A DNA stretch of 64,000 nucleotides from CALRGE01 sp964360635 (GCA_964360635.1 CAYHXO010000005.1:1-64000); one strand, 5' to 3'; counted from the first letter of the stretch, positions 1 through 8,610 are shown. The notes: generated by a model not told the origin, from the sequence alone. Translations and numbers: made by a program.

Positions 1-45
1 GTTAAAAACACCTATGCAATCAATGAAGTGTTTCCAAGCTATTGA
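1..45 (+). CDS. possible 3' end of a gene entering from the left
   Basis: Frame 1 is open from the first base for 14 codons and stops at TGA (43-45). The peptide ends NEVFPSY. Too little is present to name a product, and a chance open frame of this length is common, so this is only a possible gene tail. Confidence 0.25.
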   Translation, partial: VKNTYAINEVFPSY

Positions 46-90
46 CTAGAAAACGCCGATTTGACTGTTTGCAAAAAGGTGATGAAATGA

Positions 91-105
91 CACCCGCCGG
101 CGGTG
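91..105. repeat. GC-rich palindrome, copy 1
   Basis: CACCCGCCGGCGGTG is centred on GCCGGC with one unpaired base. In this AT-rich window the core CCGCCGGCGG recurs between genes at 31472-31485 and 62874-62885. This copy lies just beyond the 3' end of the minus-strand gene at 130-396. It could act as a terminator stem or as a dispersed palindromic repeat. Confidence 0.55.
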
Positions 106-129
106 AATTAGAAAATGATTTTTCTTACG

Positions 130-396
130 TCAATTTAGCTTGTTTCTATCTATGTCACCGGACAATACCTCTGCGATTCTATGTAGTTCACCACTAATGA
201 TCAGATCAATAACCCATTGATCGGGGCTAATTTTTGCTGAGACTGCTGCAAGTTGTGCGCCTAAAATTTTAATTACTTGAGGATCTGTCGTTTCGTTCAT
301 TGCGATCATCAAAGCAGCATAGGTTGCAGCTTCGTTTTGAGTGTAAACTCCAGAACGCTCCATTTCACCTGCAAGTTCGCCGATTCTTTTAATCAT
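130..396 (-). CDS. hypothetical protein, 88 aa
   Basis: No family is recognised. The protein is mostly helical by composition, has no signal peptide or membrane segment, and has no cysteines. It is probably cytoplasmic. The ATG start at 396 follows an AT-rich stretch without a clear ribosome binding site. The gene lies downstream of the TPR gene on the same strand, separated by about 46 bases, so the two could be co-transcribed. The GC-rich palindrome at 91-105 lies just past its stop. Coding status rests on the intact frame and the tight spacing. Confidence 0.6.
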   Translation of the reverse strand: MIKRIGELAGEMERSGVYTQNEAATYAALMIAMNETTDPQVIKILGAQLAAVSAKISPDQWVIDLIISGELHRIAEVLSGDIDRNKLN

Positions 397-442
397 AAAT
401 AAAAAACAACAGATGTGAGCATAACATGCTTTATCTATTGAG

Positions 443-1033
443 TCAATTACTTTCCTCCAATTTCATGAACTCTCTTTTGAAAAACTTTGCCGTTTCAAGG
501 CAGTCTTTTGCCTTTTCATTATCAGGTTCAAGCTTCAAGGCGTACTCGAGTAGTTCGATTGTTCGGTTGAATTCTCGGTCGTTTAAGTAGCAAACTGCAA
601 GGTCACAGATCACCAAAGTGTCTGTTGGAGCAATTGCGCGCGCTCTTTCAAGCATAATTAGACCACGTTTTCTGTCTCCACCGTGGAAAATTGACCAACC
701 TAAACATCTTAAAATTTCAGGATGATGCGGTTGAACTTTGTTCGCGCTTTCAAGAGTTTGTACAGATTTTTCGAAGTCGCCGATAGATGAATAAAGAAAT
801 CCGAGTAGATATAATGCGTTAGCGCTGGTTGGTTTTAATTTTAGAGCGTATTTAAGCGCTTTCATTGATTTTTCATATTCGCGAAGGCTCAAATAGTTGT
901 CGCCGAGTTCTTCGTAAGCCTCAACGTAGTCCAAGTCGCTGATCACCATTTTGTTTGCTAATGCGATAGCTTCCTCGTGGTTTCCGGCTAACTTTAGTGC
1001 ATCGGCTTTTTTGAGCAATTCGTCGAGTGACAT
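443..1033 (-). CDS. tetratricopeptide repeat protein
   Basis: The 196-residue protein is built almost entirely of TPR units. Four clear repeats run at about residues 38-67, 71-102, 105-135 and 138-169, each with the usual G/A/Y/P spacing (for example LGFLYSSIGDFEKSVQTLES), and a degenerate unit precedes them. TPR solenoids bind other proteins or peptides. There is no signal peptide or membrane anchor, so it is probably a cytoplasmic scaffold. The partner cannot be read from the sequence. It is followed by the small hypothetical gene at 130-396 and preceded by the terminator of the next gene upstream. Confidence 0.85.
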   Translation of the reverse strand: MSLDELLKKADALKLAGNHEEAIALANKMVISDLDYVEAYEELGDNYLSLREYEKSMKALKYALKLKPTSANALYLLGFLYSSIGDFEKSVQTLESANKVQPHHPEILRCLGWSIFHGGDRKRGLIMLERARAIAPTDTLVICDLAVCYLNDREFNRTIELLEYALKLEPDNEKAKDCLETAKFFKREFMKLEESN

Positions 1034-1072
1034 TTTTGTTTTTGTTTTATTTTTCTGTATCTCGTAATTATA

Positions 1073-1121
1073 TCAAAAAAGCGGAGAAATTTCAAGCCCT
1101 TTCTTTTGGCTTCTACTTCTC
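1073..1121 (-). terminator. rho-independent terminator after the 225-aa surface protein gene
   Basis: Two nested inverted repeats (GAGAA/TTCTC outside, AAGCC/GGCTT inside) at 1084-1121 are followed, in the minus direction, by six T residues (A run at 1075-1080). It lies just past the stop of the gene at 1140-1817. Confidence 0.6.
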
Positions 1122-1139
1122 AATTACCTGATTTGATTA

Positions 1140-1817
1140 CTAGTAAATGATAAAAGTATATCCTCCTGGAATTCCTCCATTTGTTGAAAGCGTGGGAGTA
1201 TAAAATAGATCGTTATTTTGTGTACCAACATTAAACCTGCTCCAAATTGTCTTTGTTCCCTTCGATGTAACTGCAAAATACCATATTTCAAGACTTCCAT
1301 CTGAAATACTCTTTCCACCTGATGACCATATATCTCCACTCACATTAATTGTATACTGTGTATTTGCTTTGAGTTCTTGATTCATATTATCTCCAAAAAA
1401 TGAGTTGTAATCTGGAGATCCTTGATCTTCTGTATCGCCACTTAAAAGAACTTTTTTTCTTAAATAAAGATTATAAGTACCACTAAAATAGTTATGTAAT
1501 GACCAGTCATACTTACCATCATCAGTAGCTACTAAGAATGACACATCCTCAAGGATTGAATCATTTGTACACATCACGCTCCATTCACCTAAAGTATATA
1601 TTTTTTTAGTTTTAGATGAAAGAGTTCCAAGTGCTGATGTAGTTGATGAAACTGGTTTAATTGTACAGACGGCCGTCGATTCAGATATGGTGGATACTAC
1701 ATCTGGGCTTTCTACTTTTGCGCTAAATTTTCCTTGTAAATAAGAACTATTAAGGGAAGCATAAACACCAATACTAATCAAAACCACGATTATAGAACCA
1801 AATATGATTTTTTTCAT
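1140..1817 (-). CDS. membrane-anchored extracellular protein, 225 aa
   Basis: No family is recognised. Residues about 5-23 form one hydrophobic segment after MKK, which is an uncleaved signal anchor or signal peptide, and there is no lipobox. The rest is Ser/Thr-rich, beta-type sequence with two well-separated cysteines and many aromatic residues, typical of an extracellular domain. The gene has its own terminator downstream (1073-1121), and about 90 bases of AT-rich sequence separate it from galU, so it is probably a single-gene unit. A surface or pilus-associated role is possible but nothing shows it. Confidence 0.65.
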   Translation of the reverse strand: MKKIIFGSIIVVLISIGVYASLNSSYLQGKFSAKVESPDVVSTISESTAVCTIKPVSSTTSALGTLSSKTKKIYTLGEWSVMCTNDSILEDVSFLVATDDGKYDWSLHNYFSGTYNLYLRKKVLLSGDTEDQGSPDYNSFFGDNMNQELKANTQYTINVSGDIWSSGGKSISDGSLEIWYFAVTSKGTKTIWSRFNVGTQNNDLFYTPTLSTNGGIPGGYTFIIY

Positions 1818-1904
1818 GAAAGTAATGATTAAATTAAAACAGGTTCAGAATACCTCCCCCACAGATCATTTCAAGAGTATTTTTAAATAGAAATTTAAAA
1901 TCTA

Positions 1905-2771
1905 TTAGAAGCCTTCGCACATCTTTTTAACCTTCGCTCGGAGTTCAGGATCTTTCATTGCGTAGGCAATGTTTGCTTGTAGTAGGCCCCATTTATTGCC
2001 TGTGTCGTAACGGGTTCCTTCAACTTCGAGCGCGTGAATTTTTTGACCTGCAGCGAGCATTGCTCGGAAACCGTCAATTAATTTGATTTCACCTTGGCTT
2101 GAAGGAGTTGAATTTTCTAGGAATTTGAAAATATCAGGTGTGCAAATATATTTTCCAACAATTCCGTAATCTGAAGGAGCATCTTCTACTTTAGGTTTTT
2201 CAACTAGTCCTTTCACTTCCATTATGCGGCCATTTTGTGAAAGCGGGTCAATAACGCCGTAACTTGAAATATTTTCTTGTGTGACTTTTTCTGTGCAAAT
2301 AACTGAAGTGCCGGTTTGATTGTAGACTTCAATCAGTTGGGAGAGGGCAGGAGTTTTACTATCAATTATATCGTCGCCGAAAAGAACTGCAAAAGGCTCA
2401 TCACCAACTATTTCTCGGGCGCAGAGAATTGCATGGCCATCTCCGAGAGGCTGGGCCTGACGAACATAGATAAATTTTGCGAGTTTTTCAATGTCTTGAA
2501 CAAGTTTCAGTAGATCATGTTTTTCTTTTTCCACGAGGTTATGTTCAAGTTCAAAAGAGTGATCAAAATGATCTTCAATTGCACGTTTTCCACGACCGGT
2601 AATTATTATGATTTCTTCGATTCCACTTGCAACCGCTTCTTCAACAAGATACTGAATAACAGGTTTGTCGAGAATCGGTAGCATCTCTTTCGGCAGTGCT
2701 TTTGTTACAGGTAAAAATCGTGTGCCGAAACCTGCGGCAGGGAATACGGCTTTTCTTATTTTTTGACTCAT
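1905..2771 (-). CDS. galU: UTP--glucose-1-phosphate uridylyltransferase
   Basis: GalU makes UDP-glucose from UTP and glucose-1-phosphate for cell-surface polysaccharide. The N-terminal nucleotide-binding signature (PAAGFGTRFLPVTKALPKEM, about residues 11-30) and the later VEKP and KWGLLQA segments are those of bacterial GalU, and 288 residues is the usual length. Its ATG overlaps the stop of the hsp20 gene as ATGA, so it is the last gene of an ftsH-hsp20-galU operon and probably translationally coupled. The polysaccharide genes near 59-62 kb would be plausible users of UDP-sugars. Confidence 0.95.
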   Translation of the reverse strand: MSQKIRKAVFPAAGFGTRFLPVTKALPKEMLPILDKPVIQYLVEEAVASGIEEIIIITGRGKRAIEDHFDHSFELEHNLVEKEKHDLLKLVQDIEKLAKFIYVRQAQPLGDGHAILCAREIVGDEPFAVLFGDDIIDSKTPALSQLIEVYNQTGTSVICTEKVTQENISSYGVIDPLSQNGRIMEVKGLVEKPKVEDAPSDYGIVGKYICTPDIFKFLENSTPSSQGEIKLIDGFRAMLAAGQKIHALEVEGTRYDTGNKWGLLQANIAYAMKDPELRAKVKKMCEGF

Positions 2772-3214
2772 TCTTCGTCGTTAATGTGAATTATTCTAGT
2801 TTTGAAATCTTCCGTTTTTGGAATTGTGATTGTGAGAAGTGAATCTGTAACTTTCGCTTTTATATTTTTTCGGTCGATGTGGTCCGGTAGAACAATTGAG
2901 CGAGAAAAAACTCCCCAGAAAAGTTCATTAACTAGAGGGCTTTTTCCCTCGATTTCCCCGATTTTTTTACGTTCACCGCGAATTGTAAGCACGTCGTCTT
3001 GGATTGCAACTTTGATTTCGGTTTTTTCTACTCCTGCAATCGGACAAATTATTAACATTTTGTCTTCGCTTTGGTAGATGTCGACAGAAAGTTGACCTTC
3101 TTTTGCTGCGGGGGCTTCGTGTTTTGCGGGGGTTCTTCTTACTACTTTAATGCTCCCACCTTCGGTGGGACTTGGGCTGGCATGCTTGAGTTGGCCAATT
3201 CCAATACTGTTCAT
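2768..3214 (-). CDS. Hsp20/alpha-crystallin family small heat-shock protein
   Basis: This is an ATP-independent holdase chaperone. Residues about 45-148 form the alpha-crystallin domain, with the characteristic R.IVLPDHIDRKNIKAK...LLTITIPK block near the C-terminus. The N-terminal arm (about 1-40) is short and probably disordered. A perfect 7-bp hairpin at 3154-3170 lies within the codons of that arm (see the mini-hairpin repeat). The gene sits between ftsH and galU with 4-base overlaps on both sides. Pairing with FtsH suggests a shared protein-quality-control function, and heat induction of the operon would be expected, though no HrcA/CIRCE element was seen. Confidence 0.9.
   Translation of the reverse strand: MNSIGIGQLKHASPSPTEGGSIKVVRRTPAKHEAPAAKEGQLSVDIYQSEDKMLIICPIAGVEKTEIKVAIQDDVLTIRGERKKIGEIEGKSPLVNELFWGVFSRSIVLPDHIDRKNIKAKVTDSLLTITIPKTEDFKTRIIHINDEE
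3154..3170. repeat. mini-hairpin repeat, copy A
   Basis: A perfect inverted repeat TCCCACC-TTC-GGTGGGA lies inside the hsp20 coding sequence, over a linker (SPTEGGS). It differs from copy B at 25393-25409 by a compensated base-pair change, and flanking GC and CT are also shared. Confidence 0.55.
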
Positions 3215-5061
3215 GCGTCTTTAGTCTTTAATTTTTTACCGTCGAATAGAGAAATAAAATCTTCTCTATTGAGAGTTTCCACCTCTATAAGCTTTTTTGC
3301 AACAGTTTCGAGTTCTTTTTTGTGCTTAGTTAGAATCTCTTTTGCTTCTTTATATGCTCGCTCAACAAAGCCGTTTATCTGTTTATCTATTTCTGCTGCC
3401 TTATCTTCAGAGTAATTTTTTGCGTGACCATAATCGCGGCCAAGAAAAACTTCATGATTCTTTTGACCATAAACAACGGGTCCAAGAGGCGACATTCCGA
3501 ATTCAGTAACCATTCTTCGCGCCATTCCTGAGGCTCTTTCTAGATCGTTAGAAGGGCCTGTAGAAACCTGACCGTAAATCATTTCTTCTGCAACGTAACC
3601 ACCCAAAAGTGACGCCATTTCATGTTCGAATTTTCGTTTTGTGTAGAGGTGTTTGTCTTCATCTGGAACAAACCAAGTTGCACCAAGTGACATTCCACGA
3701 GAAACGATTGTGATTTTTCTCACAGGGTCGCAATCTTTCAAAACGTGACCAACAATTGCATGACCTGTTTCGTGATAAGCTGTAACCTCTTTTTCATCTT
3801 TTGAAAGTACGTGAGATTTTCTTTCTGGTCCAAGCTGAACTTTTTCTACCGACATCTCAATGTCGTGCTGGTTTATTTCTTTTTTGTTCTGTTTTGCCGC
3901 AAGAATTGCTGCTTCGTTTAGTAGATTTTCAAGATCTGCTCCTGAAAAACCTGGCGTTTGTTTTGCGATTCCTTTTAAATCTACGTCTTTTGCTAGTGGT
4001 TTATTTCGAGCGTGAACTGCCAAAATTTCCGCACGGTCATTTACTCCCGGATTATCCACCACAACTCGACGGTCAAAACGACCCGGTCGAAGTAGGGCAG
4101 GATCAAGTACATCAGGGCGATTTGTGGCAGCCATCACAATCACGTTTGTGTTTGTTTCAAAGCCATCCATCTCTGTTAAAATCTGGTTTAGAGTTTGCTC
4201 GCGCTCGTCGTGCCCTCCACCTAAGCCGGCTCCACGTTGTCTTCCAACTGCATCAATTTCATCGATGAAAATAATACAAGGGGCATTGCGTTTCGCTTTT
4301 TTGAAAAGATCTCGCACACGGCTTGCACCCACACCCACGAACATTTCAACGAATTCTGAACCTGAAATGCTGAAGAATGGCACGTTCGCTTCTCCTGCAA
4401 CTGCTCTAGCAAGTAGAGTTTTACCAGTTCCCGGTCCACCAACTAATACAACACCTTTTGGAATTTTTGCTCCCATCGCGGTGTATTTTGTTGGATGTTT
4501 AAGGAAGTCTACGATTTCTTCTAATTCCTCTTTTGCCTCTTTTACACCTGCAACATCTTTGAAAGTTGTTTTTTCTTTTTCTTTATCGTGAAGTTTTGCA
4601 CCTGATTTTCCAAATGACATCGCTTGATTATTTGCTCCGCTCGCACCGCGCATCATGAAAAACAGGAAACCGATAATTAATACGAAAGGAATAATTGAAA
4701 GTGCAATGTTTATCCAAATGTCTGTTGAAGAAGTGTCTTTAACTTCAACTTTTATTGCTGATACGATTTTTGGATCGACATCTTTTAAAAGTTCGTTAGT
4801 TGTTTCGCCGTACTCTTTATATGTGTAATACTTTGTTCCATCTGAAAGTGTGTAATTAAGTTTACTATCACTTGTTTCGATTTCAGTAATTTTTCCCGCC
4901 TTTGCATCTGCAATCATTTGTGAAACCGCGACTTGTGTTGAAACCGGCTCACTACCCGGGTTCCAAATTGTGGCAATTGCTGAAATTAGCAATACTCCAC
5001 AAATAATAGCAATAAGTGGACTCGGTCTTCTTGGTTTAACAGTTTTATCCATATTATCCAT
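3211..5061 (-). CDS. ftsH: ATP-dependent zinc metalloprotease FtsH
   Basis: FtsH is a membrane-bound AAA+ protease that extracts and degrades misfolded membrane and short-lived cytosolic proteins. Two membrane segments (about residues 17-35 and 116-136) flank a short external domain. The AAA module shows Walker A GGPGTGKT (208-215), Walker B IIFIDEID (263-270) and the arginine-containing second region of homology (315-333). The zinc site HETGH is at residues 430-434. The 616-residue length is normal. It opens the ftsH-hsp20-galU operon, and a bidirectional terminator (5100-5138) isolates it from the gene upstream. Confidence 0.98.
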   Translation of the reverse strand: MDNMDKTVKPRRPSPLIAIICGVLLISAIATIWNPGSEPVSTQVAVSQMIADAKAGKITEIETSDSKLNYTLSDGTKYYTYKEYGETTNELLKDVDPKIVSAIKVEVKDTSSTDIWINIALSIIPFVLIIGFLFFMMRGASGANNQAMSFGKSGAKLHDKEKEKTTFKDVAGVKEAKEELEEIVDFLKHPTKYTAMGAKIPKGVVLVGGPGTGKTLLARAVAGEANVPFFSISGSEFVEMFVGVGASRVRDLFKKAKRNAPCIIFIDEIDAVGRQRGAGLGGGHDEREQTLNQILTEMDGFETNTNVIVMAATNRPDVLDPALLRPGRFDRRVVVDNPGVNDRAEILAVHARNKPLAKDVDLKGIAKQTPGFSGADLENLLNEAAILAAKQNKKEINQHDIEMSVEKVQLGPERKSHVLSKDEKEVTAYHETGHAIVGHVLKDCDPVRKITIVSRGMSLGATWFVPDEDKHLYTKRKFEHEMASLLGGYVAEEMIYGQVSTGPSNDLERASGMARRMVTEFGMSPLGPVVYGQKNHEVFLGRDYGHAKNYSEDKAAEIDKQINGFVERAYKEAKEILTKHKKELETVAKKLIEVETLNREDFISLFDGKKLKTKDA

Positions 5062-5099
5062 TGGTTTTTTTAAAGCTTGGATATTGTAGTGTTAAATCA

Positions 5100-5138
5100 A
5101 AAATGCTTCAAGTGGGATTAGCCGACCAGAAGCATTTT
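5100..5138 (-). terminator. rho-independent terminator
   Basis: AAAATGCTTC (5100-5109) pairs with GAAGCATTTT (5129-5138) across an 18-base loop. T runs lie on both sides, so it could stop transcription either way. In the minus direction it ends the small membrane protein gene at 5172-5384 before ftsH. Confidence 0.75.
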
Positions 5139-5171
5139 GATGATTTTTATGTAGTTGAAGCGAACGCGAAT

Positions 5172-5384
5172 TTATTTCCCCTCTTTTTTTAGCCAAGGTG
5201 AGATGATCACGGCTAGGGCTATTGCGTCGATCATGAGGAAAACGATTCTAACTGGTGCACCGCTCTCATCTCTATTCATGTACTGACTTATATAGTCAAT
5301 GTAGTAATAAAAAAGACTATAGTGCAGGGCTAAAATTACAATTAACAGTAAAAGAGAAACTACCTTTTGTGGATTCATTTTCAT
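5172..5384 (-). CDS. small membrane protein, 70 aa
   Basis: Unrecognised. Two hydrophobic segments (about residues 8-29 and 46-62) are separated by a polar hairpin containing YISQYMNRDESG, so it should be a two-pass inner-membrane protein with both ends inside. The ATG at 5384 is followed by a second Met two codons later. The gene stands alone between a terminator and the divergent HNH unit 1. No function can be assigned. Confidence 0.6.
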   Translation of the reverse strand: MKMNPQKVVSLLLLIVILALHYSLFYYYIDYISQYMNRDESGAPVRIVFLMIDAIALAVIISPWLKKEGK

Positions 5385-5475
5385 GGTGGAGAGTTAGAAA
5401 ATTTTGAACCAGTTTAGTCTACCCCCCCCCATGAAATTTGCAAAAAGATTTGTTTGTTGACCGGCGTGAGGCGAT

Positions 5476-6333
5476 CACACACTCACCCTCGAAATTGTCC
5501 AGTTAAATTGGGCGTTTTGATCTGTAAAATGGCTGATTTTCTGCTATGATTTTTGTGATTTAACCCCACTCAAAATGAATGACAAAGAACTATTAGAGAA
5601 GGCAATTTATTTCGGCAAGAATGCTCTTGATTGGAAGAAGAAGTTTACAGGTTTGTTGCCGGAAATCTACAAACGTAAGTTATATGAGAAGAAGAACTGC
5701 AGCTCAATTTTTGAATTCGCTGCGAAGTTTGGAGGATTATCTAATGATCAGGTTCGTTTAGCACTTAAGTTAGAGGAGAAATTCGAAAATATGCCAAGAC
5801 TCCACGAAGCTCTAGTAAACGGAGAAGTAAGTATTAATAAGTTAGCTCGAGTAGTTTCGATTGCAACGCCGGTGAATGAAGCAGAACTTTCTGAAATTGT
5901 AAAAAACATGTCACAAAAGGCGGTTGAAACATTCGTTAGAGATGAAAATTTTACAGGTCTGCGCGCGCAGACTTTAACCTTAAATGAAGAAGTCAAAAAT
6001 CGACTAATTGAACTTCAGGAAAAAGGAATTGATATTAACGAGCTCATCTCCGCCGCGCTTAACAAACGTGAGGAAGAAATTGCAGATGAGAAAGCGATGC
6101 CGGTTGAACCTGCGAAATCACGGCCTCTTTCAGCAAAAACAGAAAGATTGCTCACTAAAGAACATGGTACAAAATGCTCAATCCCAACCTGCAAAAAACC
6201 ATCTGAAGTTATTCACCACACTCAAACCTTCGCACTTTCACACAGACACGATCCAAACTATCTCGCACCACTCTGCAAAGAACACCACGAGATTGCTCAT
6301 GCGATTAATTTGAAGGTGAGGGAGAAGAGGTTT
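5476..6333 (+). mobile_element. dispersed HNH unit, copy 1 (5' leader plus HNH gene)
   Basis: Homology to copies 2 and 3 starts at CACACTCACC (5476 onward), runs through a leader of about 100 bases containing the promoter, and ends inside the gene at the codons for KVREKR (about 6333). Outside these limits the three loci share nothing. Such matched outer limits suggest a unit that moves or is copied as a block. Short matching ends (CTCACC at the left, GGTGAG near the right) are present, but no target-site duplication was found. The unit ends immediately before the 3' end of tilS. Confidence 0.55.
5545..5550 (+). promoter_or_regulatory. extended -10 promoter of HNH gene 1
   Basis: TGCTATGAT matches the extended -10 form TGnTATAAT. 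The same element stands at the equivalent place in copies 2 (TGTTATACT) and 3 (TGCTATACT), about 25 bases before the start codon. The -35 is weak. Confidence 0.65.
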
Positions 6334-6342
6334 GCGAAATAA
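5575..6342 (+). CDS. HNH endonuclease family protein (paralogue 1)
   Basis: The 255-residue protein has a helical N-terminal region (about 1-165) of the type found before HNH domains in 13E12/DUF222-like proteins, with the block SIATP.NE.ELSE.V..MSQKAVET. A charged linker (about 166-200) follows. The C-terminal HNH nuclease domain reads CSIPTCKKPSEVIHHTQTF, then LAPLCKEHHEIAH, with paired cysteines for a structural zinc and IHH plus the final HH as catalytic and metal ligands. Related proteins are DNA nucleases, and their role is often unknown or mobile. The tail after KVREKR (FAK) is unique to this copy. The stop directly abuts the stop of convergent tilS. Confidence 0.8.
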   Translation: MNDKELLEKAIYFGKNALDWKKKFTGLLPEIYKRKLYEKKNCSSIFEFAAKFGGLSNDQVRLALKLEEKFENMPRLHEALVNGEVSINKLARVVSIATPVNEAELSEIVKNMSQKAVETFVRDENFTGLRAQTLTLNEEVKNRLIELQEKGIDINELISAALNKREEEIADEKAMPVEPAKSRPLSAKTERLLTKEHGTKCSIPTCKKPSEVIHHTQTFALSHRHDPNYLAPLCKEHHEIAHAINLKVREKRFAK

Positions 6343-7257
6343 TTAAGCAATTTTTGCCCTTTCTTTGCTCATCACCAAAAACTTCTTCTCGTGCCATTCG
6401 GTTTTTTTGCGGGATTCGAAAGTTAGAATTGCGTTGTCCCAGCGCTTGATTGTTTGCGCATCGGGGACCATTTGATTTGTTGTGCGCCGGTACCAAAGTT
6501 CGAGAACTGTGGCGCGAACGGGAAAGGCGAGTTGGGCATAAGCGGCTCGGTGGAGGCCCTCTTTTTTATCGAGAAATTCGTCCATAAAAACTGTTGCCTG
6601 AGTTTCGAGTAGTGCCTGCAAATCTAGCCAGTAACTTTTTTGATCTTGCCAGCGTTGGGCAAGGCCAGGGTAAACGTGATTTAAAACCGGCACAATTTTG
6701 TGTCGGAGAAAATTGCGAGTGAAATTTTCGTCGTTGTTGCTTGGATCGTCGCGGTAGGGAATTTCGTTGGAGGCAATGTATTCATCGATTTCTGTGCGAG
6801 ATGTAAAAAGTAGTGGGCGGAAAATATTTTCACGAATCAACTGCATTCCGGAAAGGCCTTTTACTCGAGTGCCGCGGAGAAAGTGGAGCATCATACTCTC
6901 GAAGTCGTCGTCTTGGTGATGGGCGGTCAAAATGTAAATTGCCTTATTTTTCTTTGCGAGTTTTGCAAAATATTCGTAGCGTTTTTCTCGGCCCCATTCT
7001 TCGAGGTTGCCAGCGCCAGGTTTAAGTTTTGTTTTTGCAAATTCAATGTGCCATCTCTGCATCATTCCATTCACGAAATCAGCAACTTCACCGGAATCTT
7101 CACGAAGTGCATGATCAACGTGAGCTGCGATAACATTCAAATCAAGGCGCTGAGTTGTTAGTGCGTGAATTAGTGCCATTGAATCACGGCCACCAGAAAC
7201 GCCAACAATCACTGTGGATTCTTTGGGAATTTGTTTGTGCTCGAGTTTTAATTTCAT
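6343..7257 (-). CDS. tilS: tRNA(Ile)-lysidine synthase
   Basis: TilS converts C34 of the CAU-anticodon tRNA-Ile to lysidine with ATP and lysine, which allows AUA decoding and is essential. The PP-loop VGVSGGRDSMAL is at about residues 18-29, followed by the HHQDDDFESMMLHFLRG block. At 304 residues the protein has the catalytic domain but little of the C-terminal tRNA-binding domains of longer TilS, as in several compact genomes. Its ATG overlaps the stop of the RNHCP gene as ATGA. Its 3' end abuts HNH unit 1 with no spacer. Confidence 0.93.
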   Translation of the reverse strand: MKLKLEHKQIPKESTVIVGVSGGRDSMALIHALTTQRLDLNVIAAHVDHALREDSGEVADFVNGMMQRWHIEFAKTKLKPGAGNLEEWGREKRYEYFAKLAKKNKAIYILTAHHQDDDFESMMLHFLRGTRVKGLSGMQLIRENIFRPLLFTSRTEIDEYIASNEIPYRDDPSNNDENFTRNFLRHKIVPVLNHVYPGLAQRWQDQKSYWLDLQALLETQATVFMDEFLDKKEGLHRAAYAQLAFPVRATVLELWYRRTTNQMVPDAQTIKRWDNAILTFESRKKTEWHEKKFLVMSKERAKIA

Positions 7258-7565
7258 TGGATGGGATTTTTTGAAATCTCCGCCGCGAGACCCATATTAT
7301 CATCATCTGCCATTTTATTGCGAGTAGTTACTCCACATTTGATACATTTGTGCAACAGAATCCATCCTTTTTTGCCACTTTGAGTTACGTTTGTGGGTTG
7401 CATAATACCGCCGCAATTTGAGGCTCTGTCACCTGGAAATTCCGCGTCTAGATGCTGTGAATGAAGGCAAGTCGTGCAGTGGTTTCTGCAAGAACTGGGG
7501 TGGCGCACATTCTGCGTGCTACAGTTTAGGCATTGAAAAGATTCGTTTAAACTTATAAAATTCAT
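7254..7565 (-). CDS. RNHCP domain zinc-ribbon protein
   Basis: The sequence matches the RNHCP family: FQCLNC..., then SCRNHCTTCLHSQHLD, PGDR, and HKCIKCGVTTRNKMADDDN. Four Cys/His pairs probably bind zinc in two ribbons. The family's biochemical role is not established. The ATG at 7565 is preferred over an in-frame GTG at 7586, because homology begins at FQCLNC and the longer start would run into the divergent pilN promoter. Overlap with tilS makes a two-gene operon and hints at an RNA-related role. Confidence 0.75.
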   Translation of the reverse strand: MNFISLNESFQCLNCSTQNVRHPSSCRNHCTTCLHSQHLDAEFPGDRASNCGGIMQPTNVTQSGKKGWILLHKCIKCGVTTRNKMADDDNMGLAAEISKNPIQ

Positions 7566-7592
7566 GAGAACAAAATATATCTCCACAGCAAA

Positions 7593-8102
7593 ATGGACAA
7601 GTCATATGAAGCGCCCGGTGGGCGATTGCTTTCAACCTTAGTGGTTTTTGTTTTTGTTATTGGCGCACTTTATACAGGGTTTTTGTTTTTCAAGCAGAGT
7701 AGTTTGAATTCTGAAATAGAAAGAATAACAGATGAAAAAACAGATTTGGAAATGCAAATTGCTCAATTGAAGGCTGAGCAAGTACAAGAGGTTTTGATCG
7801 CTCAAGCTTTGAGTGAAAAAGTTACGGCTGCTTCGATTAAGTGGTCAAAAGTTGTGAAAAAATTACAAGATCTGACTCCTGTTGGTGTTTTTTATAAGGC
7901 CTATTCTGCAGCAAAAGATGGTAGCATCGCAATTAGCGCATTAGGAGATTCTTATGCTTCCGTTTCTAGTGTTATTGCAACAATTCAAAAGTCTAAAGAT
8001 TTCTCAGATGTATTTGTTCCCTCGGTTTCTCTTGGCACGACAAGTGAAGGTAAAGAATTGGTCACTTTTCCTATCCAGCTAAAATTTAATGATGAAGAAT
8101 AA
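7593..8102 (+). CDS. pilN: type IV pilus assembly protein PilN-like
   Basis: This is the first gene of the pilus operon. A single membrane segment (about residues 13-33) is followed by a coiled coil (about 38-72) and a small alpha/beta domain, the PilN/fimbrial-assembly layout. PilN and PilO form a heterodimer that links the cytoplasmic PilM ring to the pilus. No PilM, PilB or PilT ATPase gene is next to it, so these must lie elsewhere. It is divergent from the RNHCP gene. The end overlaps pilO by 14 bases. Confidence 0.75.
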   Translation: MDKSYEAPGGRLLSTLVVFVFVIGALYTGFLFFKQSSLNSEIERITDEKTDLEMQIAQLKAEQVQEVLIAQALSEKVTAASIKWSKVVKKLQDLTPVGVFYKAYSAAKDGSIAISALGDSYASVSSVIATIQKSKDFSDVFVPSVSLGTTSEGKELVTFPIQLKFNDEE

Positions 8103-8610
8103 TCAAATTTCACAACTTGTTTCGATTCTTCTGCTTCTATTTATGATTTTGGGAGGACTTTTCTTTGTAGTCCCAATGAAAGATAATGTTGCAACTTTGG
8201 CTGTTCAGAGTGAGGCGGCTTCAACTGAATTACAGGGTTTACAATCACAATATGAAGAACTTGCTGCATTGGCGACAAAGGTTTCTGAAAGTGAAGCGGC
8301 TAAGGCAAAACTTCTTTCAGCAGTGCCGGTTGGAATGACTCAAGATAAATTGCTCGATGAACTGACAAAAATTACAGGCGACCTTGAAATAGATATGAAT
8401 TCCGTAAGTTTTGGAAAATCTTCTGATAAAGATTTTGGCAATTATTTAAGTGTTTCATCCAGTTTCAAAGGTTCTTACGATCAGTTAATTTCATTTTTGC
8501 AAAAACTTGAAAATGCGGAAAGATTGATGCGAATTACAACTCTCAGTGTTCAGTTAACTAGTACCACTGACGCTGTGTTTACTCTGGCGCTTGAGGCTTA
8601 CTACCAATGA
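8089..8610 (+). CDS. pilO: type IV pilus assembly protein PilO-like
   Basis: Like PilN it has one N-terminal membrane segment (about residues 11-28), a coiled coil (about 38-70) and a ferredoxin-like periplasmic domain in which YDQLISFLQKLENAERLMRI matches the PilO signature. It follows pilN with an overlap and overlaps pilC by 4 bases, so the three should be co-translated. Two consecutive Met codons make the exact start uncertain by one residue. Confidence 0.78.
   Translation: MMKNNQISQLVSILLLLFMILGGLFFVVPMKDNVATLAVQSEAASTELQGLQSQYEELAALATKVSESEAAKAKLLSAVPVGMTQDKLLDELTKITGDLEIDMNSVSFGKSSDKDFGNYLSVSSSFKGSYDQLISFLQKLENAERLMRITTLSVQLTSTTDAVFTLALEAYYQ

Noticed and set aside
3801..4591. Long plus-strand frames opposite ftsH
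   Set aside because: They are shadows of the well-conserved ftsH coding sequence.
5422..5430. C9 run before HNH unit 1, with a short frame after it
   Set aside because: The frame is 9 codons long, so it is only a homopolymer and a possible sequencing-length risk.
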